Shown in pieces: positions 52,235 through 61,612 of a stretch of 64,000 nucleotides of DNA (positions are counted from its first letter, which is position 1; every line of letters begins with the position of its first letter). The DNA is from Trichaptum fuscoviolaceum (taxonomy: Eukaryota > Basidiomycota > Agaricomycetes > Hymenochaetales > Trichaptaceae), in the NCBI GenBank assembly GCA_910574455.1, contig CAJSYZ010000004.1:5156599-5220598 (forward strand), written 5' to 3'. The notes below the pieces were generated by a model. The model saw only the letters and a program-made list of their open reading frames with translations. It had not been told where the DNA came from and did no database searches. Made by a program: the position numbers and the translations under genes.

Positions 52235-52696
52235 TTAATCTTTCTTCTTTGATTGTAGCTGCTGTATGCCTCTATCACGCTCAGCAACGTAAGACTCCCA
52301 TGCTTCCACGATCCATTCCGCGCGCCTGCCAGGCGGAAGAGAGGCAGGAATCTTGCGAATCTCCTTCATTTCTGAGAATGGAACGTTTGCTGGGTGTATG
52401 ACTACACCAGCTTTATCTTTGACGTCATGAGAAAGAGTGTAAATCTCTCTAACATATACTACGCCGGAAAAGTTAGAGCCCAGTGATATTGTGATTTAAA
52501 GGATTACGAGTAAGCTCACTGTATTCACTAGGTCCTCTTCTCTCAGTATGAAGGACGCTTCCATACGATTTCATCACTAAAGTGACTCAAAGCGTCAAAA
52601 TGGGATGCTATAAGAATAAGTATGCATGATGTCACTCTTACAAGCGTCTAGTTTAGCCACGGCATTGACAGTCTTGCTTTCAGACTTTGATGACAT
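52235..52696 (-). CDS. Uncharacterised 111-residue protein, three exons
   Basis: A complete small gene hidden by its short exons: 52696-52642, 52576-52520 and 52458-52235. The donors are gtaaga and gtgagc, the acceptors TTTAG and GTAG, and the phases agree at both joins, giving 111 residues from MSSKSESKTVNAVAKLDAL to QQLQSKKKD. The sequence is soluble and well mixed, with HTERRGPSEYIYVREIYT, GVVIHPANVPFSEMKEIRKI and LPPGRRAEWIVEAWESYVA. The C-terminal third is likely helical. I recognise no family. It is intact although everything around it is decayed, which suggests selection or recent arrival. The ATG is the first in frame. Confidence 0.65.
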
Positions 52697-53084
52697 CTTT
52701 CTTCAAGTTTCCGGAGTGGATTTCTTTGAAGTTTTTGTGATACAGCCCTCTCTTCCTTTCGATGACTTTATATATGATTTCCCCAGCTATGTTAAGTGGC
52801 CGCCACATGCTTGAGGCGTGCATACCGTGCAACATGCGCCATTTAGCATACTATAAGTTTGGTTCCATTGCATAAGTTTCCCTGAAATTGTTCAACATTG
52901 AGCCAAATGGTAATGTGCACGCAGCAATACTTGTCGGCTATTTCAAAATATATACGGGAGACCGATGAAACTAGCACAAATTGGCACTAGAAACAGGCCG
53001 AGCTCCGCCGGCAAATCCCTTACTCCCTCTTGAAGTCGACAGGGTGATTGAGAATGAAAACACCCCGGCCGTGTTTTAGTACAT

Positions 53085-53490
53085 AGAATGCAGGCAAAAC
53101 AAGATGTACTTAACGTTCACTCATGAGCTTTCCAAAAATTAAGGCAGAGTAACTCGCGAGATCCGGCTCCAAGAAGGACTCTCAAAGAAGCATACCGTCC
53201 GTCAAGTATTTGATCCTTGCCGCTTGTATGATCTTCGAAAGGGATCGGATATCCAACCTCATAGCCCACCTTGGTGCCTACTTCCTCAGCAACACGCACT
53301 GCAACACTCACCACAGCAACGCGATGTGGATGCGTGCACCCGACCTTCACACCATTCGCTGTGTACCAAGCCTAGGTACTGCGGGAGTTGTGCCATCTTG
53401 CCCAAGCCCTTCTGCGCAACGACAATGAGCACAAGGTACTTTTGAATCACCTCCAGTAGTTGACGCGGGATAAGTAAATTGACAGACTCA
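53085..53490 (-). pseudogene. DEAH-box RNA helicase fragment (Prp2/DHX16-like)
   Basis: Minus-strand translation in shifting frames gives LLEVIQKYLVLIVVAQKGLGKMAQLPQY, as two short motifs (LLEVIQKY; GLGKMAQLPQY), then [20 protein letters not shown] and [17 protein letters not shown], and finally KAHE followed by a stop and TLST. These correspond to helicase motif I (GETGSGKTTQLPQY), Ia (CTQPRRVAA), the GYSIRFEDCTS block and the DEAH box. The P-loop is mutated (QKGLGKM), a frameshift separates motif I from Ia, and DEAH is lost to KAHE plus stop. It is a fragment of one domain, not a gene. Assignment to the splicing-helicase group is from the conserved order of motifs. Confidence 0.75.
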
Positions 53491-53625
53491 TCCGCGTGTC
53501 GTCGTCGACTCGTCGATATGTAGTTCAAGCGCGCGCTTTTCTGCCTCTTTGATTTGCTACTAGTAATACTACTAGAACTTGAACAGACGCGCAAGTCAGC
53601 GCCTTCACAATTCGCACGGTGTCAT

Positions 53626-53687
53626 GTTTCGCACAATTGACAGGCAACTTTCGCACAATTGACAGGTAACTTTCGCACAGGTAAAAG
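53626..53687. repeat. Short tandem repeat, 22-bp unit
   Basis: Two and a half units of TTTCGCACAATTGACAGG-type sequence. It lies inside the insertion that splits repeat copy B. Confidence 0.8.
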
Positions 53688-54860
53688 TTTGGAAGTTCTC
53701 ACGCAATTGTGCTCGGGGAGTGCCCATACTCCCAGGGGAGTAAGGGAATACATACATATTGGAACACGGTAGTGCCGATAGCTGTGAACGTCGTCAAGTC
53801 GTCTATTGAGTTAGCGCAACCGCAGAGTTCAAGGTGAGGTAGATGCACGCTACCGGAGGATAATTTAAGTCCTAAATTCCATACTATAGTAGAAGGCAAT
53901 CCGAGCTTCAGGTTTTAGCCTATATGCAATTTCAAATCTCATCTTGTGGCAAATTGATCAAAAGGATCTTCGGACTTGGTCTCTAATATAGTGCGGTTTA
54001 TTATGAAACTTGATTGGTTTGATCCGAGTCGGAGACATTGTGGCCATGTGGCACAATATGTTTGGGAAACATTGCTATAAAAGGCTGCTACTACTATCGA
54101 TTTTCCCCCTCATATTTACTCATGCAGAAAAACATTGTCCATTTCCAGGATTCAAGATAAAATCTTATCATAAAGTTTCATTGGCGAAAGGCATGATACA
54201 TCTGATTGATGGAGATCTCGTTATACATGTGTAATCAGGTCTGACAGATTGTCTTGGGCAACCCCATAACTAACGAGCGAAATAATCGGGCCTCCCTGAT
54301 ACAATTCTCAGGACTGTAGGTCCGGGCACAATTCTTGCCAATGCCTCCGTACGAAATATCAAACAATAAAATAGTGAAAGTATTATGCAGGCGCAAGAGA
54401 GATGGTCCGATTTCAATACAGTGCCCCCCTCGCACCCCCTCACGGCCTCAAGTGGGCCCATGGATGCTCCTGTAATATCTTCCTAACAATGCGGGCAATT
54501 ATTCTGCTATACACTAACTTGAAGAAGAAGAAATCTCGCTAATGGTTGTGTCAATAGTCAGAAATCTTTCCATGATAGATATACCCCTCAATTTCTTGCG
54601 GACCTCTTCCGCAACAAAATCCTGCTGAATCACAATCTCGACACCATTTTTTATAATTGATGCAGTACTCTCCTCTATCTTTCATATTGATAGAAGAAGC
54701 TTGGGAGGTGTATCACCTCTTCCCCGAACAGCATCGTCTTCTTATCGTGAGGAGCAAGATCTTCCGGTACCAGATCCAAATCACCTATTGGCACAATAAC
54801 AATCAATCAAAAGTATAGGGTGAATGTCAAAGGTGATGTTTTCTCACTCGTGCACCTTCA

Positions 54861-55552
54861 TGACACTCATCAACAGCTCGGGTGAGATTTCCGTTATATC
54901 TGGAATGATAGAAGCTCAAGCAGATGTTCGATACGCTTTCGTATGCGAATCGCTTCTGCTGACTTGCTCCCCTTAATTGACTAGAATAGACAAGACAGTC
55001 AGTTAGATGTAAGGCATGAGCTGATTAGTGTCATCTATCCTCGACCACAAATAGGATATGGTGAATTGCACCATTCGCACTTTTCAGCGGGTGCCAGTGG
55101 CATGCATCTGAGCTTTCCAAGAGAAAATGAAAGGTTAACTCTGGGGCGTCAGCATATACGAACTTCTTTTTCCGCCTTGAGCTCGGAATCTCTGAAGATG
55201 TTGGATCGTCCCACCCTATTTCGAGTCGATATCGGAAAGTAGACTTCCACTGAATGTTCAATGGCATATCAGGGTGAAGAAATATATCGAGATGTTCAGT
55301 ATACGGTGCCGAGGAGAGAGGGCAAACCCACAAGGTGAACCTCTGCGTCAGCATATATGATCAAGGATGGACAGCGAGGCAACTTGAAACAAGTGAGGGC
55401 TATGCAGAGCGTCCAAAAAGCATCCAGTCCCAAGACCAAGGAAGGAATCAGAAGGCATCCCTTTCTCTCGATTGACGCCGAACATCTTTAAGTGTACCTA
55501 CCAAAAGCAGAGATACCCCGAGTAAGGTCGAGCGAAGCGTAGTTTCCAAAGG
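54861..55552 (-). CDS. Possible multi-exon gene of unknown function, perhaps decayed
   Basis: Minus-strand coding signal in three pieces. A piece at about 55552-55494 (DDLWKLRFARPYSGYLCF) can be spliced to 55345-55031, a frame encoding FTLWVCPLSSAPYTEHLDIF, MPLNIQWKSTFRYRLEIGW and ELTFHFLLESSDACHWHPLK. A further exon at about 54980-54890 reads SIKGSKSAEAIRIRKRIEHL. I cannot make all junctions agree in phase at the 3' end, and an additional open peptide (LVPEDLAPHDKKTMLFGEE) follows at about 54790-54720. Either an intact gene with introns I misplace or a recent pseudogene. No family recognised. Confidence 0.35.
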
Positions 55553-55886
55553 TCATCCCTGTTCAAAATAATGCCCTGTGCTTAGAAAGTTTATGAAGGC
55601 AGTGATATAAAATTCGATATAGTTGGCTTCCGCGGCCGATGTCGACTCCTGAACCATCCACTACGTGCTTCGCACGAGAATCTGAGCAATTTTAGGGAAA
55701 ACGAACCGCACGCCCCATAGGATGCTGTTTCATGTGAAGCACTGTTGAACGTGTACATACAGCTATGATGGAAAACCCGGAGATGGAAGAGAGGAATAAC
55801 AATGGCCGTGGCAGTACTAGTCACGGTAATACTACGTACTACAGTAGTACGGTACTACATAGTAGTAGTACTACCACTGCCAGTGG

Positions 55887-55916
55887 CACGCCGCGTGCGC
55901 AGCGCGACGCGGCGTG
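55887..55916. repeat. Perfect GC-rich hairpin, 10-bp stem
   Basis: CACGCCGCGT and its complement ACGCGGCGTG flank a 10-nt loop, about 95 bp before the OB-fold gene. Immediately upstream (55810-55866) is a run of interlocking AGTAC/GTACT palindromes. It could be a regulatory or recombination-prone structure. Confidence 0.6.
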
Positions 55917-56009
55917 AACAACTTGAACTAGAAACACGACCATGCACGGCCGACTGGTTTTCTACCCACCTCTTGACAACTTCCTTCGACTTTGTCGACT
56001 CAACGCTTC

Positions 56010-57239
56010 ATGCCTAATTATCGTGTTTACACTGGCGCACCAACTTTTGCGCAAATCAATACTTCTTCAGTCAAATACCAATGGATCTCTAAGGCATCGC
56101 GTGCTGCAGTGACAGCACTGCAAGAACTGGTTACTTCTTTTACTAGCTTTCCATCGAACCCCGACATTCGACACGATCCCAGTTGGCTGATTCCGGCGGC
56201 ATCGATGGACACAGCGACTCAGCGCATCTCTGAGATCTATAAGAATGTCATATTCGATGATGATGAGCTCAGCGAAGAAAGTCTGGATTTATTAATTGGC
56301 ATTGAGGTGAAAGAGGATGGAGAGACGCAGTGGGATGAATCAAAGTCGAGGATGTTAGGAGGTACGTCTCAGCGCTACCATCACCACATCTCTTTTATTT
56401 CCTCACCTTTGTCCACAGAAAACTCAAATGAAGGAAGCTTAATATCCTGGCCACCTACTAATCCCGAACGAAACCACTCCAGAACGTCCTTTGCACGATC
56501 CATCGCCGTTTCTCGGGCCCATACTGAGATTGAGACCCAAGGAGACAACTCGATTTCCGTGTCTTATGCTCACACCTCGACGTCTTCCATCGGCGCGTTT
56601 CCAACCTTTGTGATCAATCTTCACACTTTGTCACCGCTTTCTTCTCTAGTTTCTCATCAAGTCTCGTCGACCTTCTCTCGCAAAGTCAACTTACTGGTGG
56701 CTGTTTTGGAAGTGGACGGTCCGGATACTGTGGTCATTAAGAAGGGAAAGGATGCTGGAAAAGAAGTCACTGTCTTGAAGCTCGTAGTAGGCGATGAGAC
56801 AGGTGCTGTGTGCAAGATAACGGCGTGGCGGGACGTAGCCGATCGATGGTCAGGACAAGAGTACCAAGATAACGATGAAAGTGCAATCAGCGTCGACACG
56901 AGGGTTAGTGCGGTGAAGAGAGGCGATATTGTGTATCTTACGAGTACGATATACTGATCCTCTTCTATTCCATCATCTGACGATAGACATGCAGATATCT
57001 CGGCCACTGCAGCTCCATCAGTTGCCGACAAAGACACTTCCAAAAAGCCGAGTTCATCGTTCAGCGCGTCGCCTTTCCTGAATTCCAACATGAACATCTG
57101 TTATCGGGCGCTGCCGTCTGTCCCATCGGATAAACACCTAAGGCCTGACCTGCGACTTGCTGCGAGCGACCCTGGGCTGCGAAGAGTTTCGGATGTGGTG
57201 GAATGGTTCTTGAACGCCGTTGGCCTGTCTAATGATTGA
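56010..57239 (+). CDS. OB-fold nucleic-acid-binding protein, Shieldin-2/RPA-like
   Basis: Three exons, 56010-56361, 56419-56943 and 56995-57239, join to 373 residues. After an N-terminal helical region, the segment KVNLLVAVLEVDGPDTVVIK, with GKEVTVLKLVVGDETGAVCK and ITAWRDVADRW after it, has the strand order of an OB fold like the first OB domain of SHLD2 and those of RPA; GDIVYLTNISATA follows. The C-terminal part (SNMNICYRALP, RPDLRLAASDPGLRRVSDVVEWF) completes it. The role could be single-stranded DNA binding in repair, by analogy only. Intron 1 is 57 nt and a multiple of three without stops, so its retention would not break the frame. The ATG at 56010 is the first in frame. Confidence 0.7.
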
Positions 57240-57921
57240 TGCCACGAGAACGGTTAAGGCTCTTGTCATATGTCTTTCAGAGTCACGGAGATGTTATGAC
57301 TGATTCGACGGCACATTGCTCATATGTTCGTGGAGCGCACATTAGCCAGCACATCAGTCGAAGGCATCGATTATTCCAAGGAATGGCCGGATTTGGTTGC
57401 TTTGTTACCTGTACTGTCTACGGAATTCTACAGATCGTGCGTTTCGACATAACTTCGTCATTCGCCATGACTAACTTCAGACTTTCGTGTTGCTAGTCAG
57501 TTTCCGTAACAACGAACGCAAGACATTTTGGTCGCCGGGAATGCTTGACTCAACTCGTTGCGGTGGACACTTGTACGCAAATAATGCTTGAGGGATGTGG
57601 ACCGGGATCTACAGTTGTGAGCCAATAGTTGTGAAACAGCACAATTCTTGTTTAACAACTTGTTAGCAGACCTATTATTTATGGGAACAAACATAGGTTG
57701 CCAAGCCGTTGCGAAAGAAGTCGGAATATATGGACCCTGACCGACTCCTACGTGCTACCCGTGCTTCCATCCTTCTTAAAATACGACCGTCGCTTTTCGA
57801 CGATATCTCAAGGGCAGCTCGACCCCGAGGAATGGATGTCTATAAAAGCGCCTCATGTCAATATGTTGCTGTCTAACAATCCACCCACTTGGACATTTGC
57901 GCTGGTATCGCAATAGTGAAG
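57240..57921. other. Intergenic, protease promoter at the end
   Basis: Nothing coding is seen. The distal end carries a TATA box listed separately. Confidence 0.5.
57841..57847 (+). promoter_or_regulatory. TATA box of aspartic protease 1
   Basis: TATAAAA, 75 bp before the start codon at 57922, normal spacing for a fungal secreted-enzyme gene. Confidence 0.6.
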
Positions 57922-59277
57922 ATGGTCAAGATTTCGCCTTGCTCGTTCGCTCTTCTTTGTTTGCTGTCATGCGCTCCTGATGTACTTGCGAGGCCGCTGG
58001 TTTCACGAGGAGTCCATGCATCTGTACCGTTCAATCTTAACATAAACCTCACAACAACGACGCTTGCCGACGTTGACCGTAACCGCGCGAAAGCTCTGCG
58101 TAAGCTTGCGTCGAAGACATTAGCTCGCTCCTCAGGCAAGCGTGCAGTTGTCTCGGTAGACGCCACGAACACTGCTGTCACATACACTGTGGAAGTGGGT
58201 GTGGGAGCCCCACCGACGAACTACACTCTGCTTGTCGACACTGGCTCATCTAACACATGGATTGGTGCGAGCACGCCCTACGTGCAGACCAGCACGAGTC
58301 AGGATACAGGAAACATGGTTTCTGTCACGTACGGGTCCGGAATGTTCTCCGGTGAAGAATGTATGGCAACTTTTCTCAAAACTCAGCCAACGAGTCACTG
58401 ACTGTGTTTTCTCAGTCCTTGATACTATTACTCTTTCTCCGTATCTAGTAATTGAAAATCAAGGGATTGGCGTTGCTTCGCTGACACAGGGCTTTGCAGG
58501 CGTAGACGGCATACTCGGGATCGGACCTTTAGACCTGACGGTCGGTACCCTTGGTTCATCTTCCGACTCCATCCCGACAGTCACTGGCAATCTCTTCTCC
58601 CAAGGAAAGATACCCTCGAATCTTGTGTCTGTGAGCTACAACCCCATCACTAACGCATCCACCGTCAACGGCGAAATCATCTTCGGCGACACTGACCCCA
58701 ACGCGTTTACTGGCGATATTACGTTCACTCCCCTCACCGCAACCAGTCCCGCCAGCGAATTCTGGGGAATAGACCAGTCCGTCACTTATGGTACCGATGT
58801 ACCCTTGCTTTCGAGTACCGCAGGAATAGTCGATACAGGGACAACGTTAGTGCTTTTGGCGTCTGATGCCTTCGAAACATACCAAGCTTCGACTGGTGCG
58901 ACGGTGGATGAGAACACCGGTCTTCTGCAAATCACTGAATCTCAATTGGACAACTTGCAAAGTCTCTTCTTCGACATTGGAGGGGAAACTTTCGAGCTTA
59001 CACCTAATGCACAGCTTTGGCCGCGCTCGCTGAACACGATTCTTGGCGGGGATGAAGATAGCATACTATTGATCGTGGCAGATGTACGTCACTGCTCTCT
59101 ATCTTTTTTGAAGACTTTCTGATCTGACACGAATATTAGCTTGGTAGTCCCAGTGGTCAAGGACTTGATTTTATCAACGGATATGCATTCCTCGAGCGTT
59201 TCTATAGCGTATTCGACACCGACAATAATCAGGTTGGGTTCGCAACGACAAAGAATACGAATTCTACGATAAACTGA
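57922..59277 (+). CDS. Secreted pepsin-like aspartic protease (family A1)
   Basis: Polyporopepsin-type acid endopeptidase, 414 residues in three exons (57922-58360, 58416-59083, 59140-59277). A signal peptide is evident (MVKISPCSFALLCLLSCAPD, cleavage near VLA), followed by a propeptide with the DRNRAKALRKL block. The catalytic aspartates are Asp106 in VDTGSSNTWIG and Asp286 in IVDTGTTLVLL. The flap region is VSVTYGSGMFSGEE, with Tyr of the flap in place. The ending DFINGYAFLERFYSVFDTDN is canonical. Predicted to act outside the cell at low pH. It is convergent with a second A1 gene 295 bp downstream. Intact in all respects. Confidence 0.92.
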
Positions 59278-59571
59278 GCATGAAAGGGGTCCACTCGTTA
59301 TGGGTTATCTAGGTTGGCGAATGTGATATCATACCAATGTATTCAAAAAGTTTAGCCGATGAATGGCTCGACATCTTATTCTGACAATGTGCTTCGGATC
59401 TATACTTAGACATATTGGATGGTGACTTGACCATTGGTGCCTTGATGAATGCGTGATGCTGTACCAACTGAAGTAGCTTCACTAGCACATGGAACACAGA
59501 TAATAATAATACGAGTACATCATTGTTTTACTGAGATTTATGTGCTAGGCGGAATTTTTCTATATACAACG

Positions 59572-60909
59572 TCAGTTTGTTGTCGCACTAGTGCTCGGTG
59601 TTTCAGCGAGACCGATCCGGAGGTTTGTTGTATCAAAAAATGAGTAGTAACGCTCAAGGAAGGCGTATCCCAGGATAAAGTCAAGACCAGAGCCACTTGG
59701 CGTGCCAATCTATCCGTTGAAAATCATATCAGAAAGCCGAAATAAAATGATTTATGAATCTGCCTACATCACCTATAACGGAGTAGGTAGCGTTTGGTAC
59801 TCCTCCGATGGCGGTGTTAAGGATTCTCGGCCATAGTTGAGCGTTGGCAGTGAATTCATATGCGATGTTCCCAATTGTGATGAAGACGCTCGAAAGGCTC
59901 GCAGCCTGCGCGCTAGTTAGTTTCACAAGGCCAGTTATTTGGTCGACAACGCCACCCGTCAGTTGAAGGTATTGCTGGAACGTATTGGACGGAATAAGCA
60001 CCAACGTTGTTCCAGTGTCGATTATTCCCGCTGTTGTGGGGAGAAGATTCGTTGTACCATATCGCATCGACCCGTCTAAACCCCAGAAGAGATTGGCTGG
60101 ACTGGTGGATGTGATCGGTGCAAAGTGCATTGAACCCACAATCTTCGAGGAATCGAAGCCTCCGAAAGACAGTTCGCCGTTCGCAAGCGGAGTGATCGAT
60201 GTCACTGGATTGAAGAGTACTCCGACTGCGTTGCTCTCTATCTTCCCTTGTGCAAAAAGGTTGTCTAACACAGTCGGAACGGCCGTGCTACAAATATCGC
60301 CTGCCATATCTCTTCCCAATCCAAGAGTACCGTCAAAGCCAGTGAATGCAGATGATCCCGTGACTAAGACCTGATTGGTGACAACAAGTTGAGAGGACAA
60401 TGTAATGGTGTCGGTGACTTGACAAACATGTAAGGGGGGGGGGGGGGGGGGATGCGCAGATTGTACTTATGGAAGCTCACACTTGGAACCTGCCACTGAC
60501 CCAAGAGGGCAGGTGAACGGCCTACTAGTACCTGTTCTATGGTAAGTCGCAGTGAGCGAGGTAACGTCGGTGGAGATATCAACGAGCATTGTGTAATCGG
60601 TTGGCGGTGAGCCAATCCCAATTAGCGCTGTGTATGCAATCTACCTATGTTATTTAGTACTTTCCCCGAACGCAAGACAATGCTACGCACGCCTTGATTG
60701 GTGACCGAGATAGATGGCGGCTGCTGCCTTTTACCGACGTCACCGTGTATATCCCTAGGAAGCTTCAATGACTTTGCACGAGCTCTGTCAGTGTCCGCCA
60801 GGTTAAGCCCAGGACCCAAGTTGAAAGATCGTTTCAGACAGAAGTTAGTCTTTCCCATCACTGGTACGACCAAGAGCAAGAGGGACACAATCGCAAGATT
60901 CGGTAGCAT
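59572..60909 (-). pseudogene. Aspartic protease (A1) with destroyed first active site
   Basis: Minus-strand paralogue of the neighbouring protease. It keeps a signal peptide (MLPNLAIVSLLLLVVPVMG), the propeptide DRARAKSL, IGSPPTDYTMLVD, a complete C-terminal lobe (GFDGTLGLG, FWGLDGSMRYGTTN, IIDTGTTLVLIPS, DFILGYAFLERYYS) and the correct final exon. At the first catalytic site VDTGSS is replaced by VDISTD: the Asp remains but the invariant Thr-Gly-Ser is gone. The following substrate-binding flap cannot be read in any frame, and an 18-base G-run interrupts the segment (60434-60451). Most likely an inactive pseudogene; a pseudo-enzyme is possible because the rest is well preserved. The intron layout in the first half is tentative. 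Confidence 0.7.
60434..60451. repeat. Homopolymer of 18 G
   Basis: Located in the degenerate part of the second aspartic protease (C on its coding strand). Length is prone to sequencing error and slippage. Confidence 0.95.
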
Positions 60910-61612
60910 CGCGAAGAAGGGGTGTGATTATCCGCAGACGAGTCAATTCCATACTTATATGAGGGCATTCTAGCAGCTTAGGAAGAATGTACAACACATA
61001 ATCGCATGCAGAAGAGTATCACGAGGCCTGCAGGATCAGACCGACTGACAGTTGTTTCTTATCGAATGCCAGATATCGCTTGGAAGCGCATAGTTCGGCG
61101 TAAGGAACCCCTGTACCTGAGATAAATTTGCTTCACGTTCCAAAACAGCGCATGATCTTACCAGAAGAGAGCATACCAAAGACGCGCCATTGATGCCAGT
61201 GTGCTTCGATATTCTTGTACCAGATCTGCAAGAAGATCGCCGATCAATCAAAAGCGTACAGGATGCGAGAGATTTGGTCTTTTATAGATAATCATGTTCT
61301 TGTCTGATTTACGGAGTTCTCGGTGAGGGTTGCTGGTACGACAGCCAGGACTTCCTGTTTCTATATTTCACCCCTAATTTCGTCAGTAGGCAAAGAGATT
61401 GGGAAAATGACAAAAATCTTGCACTCACCTGAAATTGATTTCATGTAATAAAACAAACGATTAAATTTTGTGAGAACCTACGCGCTTGCTTCGAGCTGGT
61501 GGCAAGACCTGTGCTGGGAAGATGGAAAGAGTATTAAATGGACGAGAAAGAGTACAGGAAATTTACATAGAACGAAGATGTAGATGATGAAACTTAGAGT
61601 CGAAGAGGTTGA
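60910..61612. other. Intergenic, with a minus-strand TATA-like element
   Basis: CATATAAG on the minus strand at about 60953-60961 lies 45-50 bp before the protease ATG. A short open peptide between 61036 and 61251 has no domain. Otherwise nothing is seen. Confidence 0.45.

Larger units (their letters stand above)
52857..54416. repeat. Direct repeat, copy B, split by a 1-kb insertion
   Basis: The left part (52857-52985) and right part (53945-54416) match copy A at 51005-51617 in order. About 960 bp between them are absent from copy A and include the DEAH-helicase fragment and a short tandem repeat. This copy was therefore interrupted after duplication, or copy A lost the segment. Confidence 0.6.
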
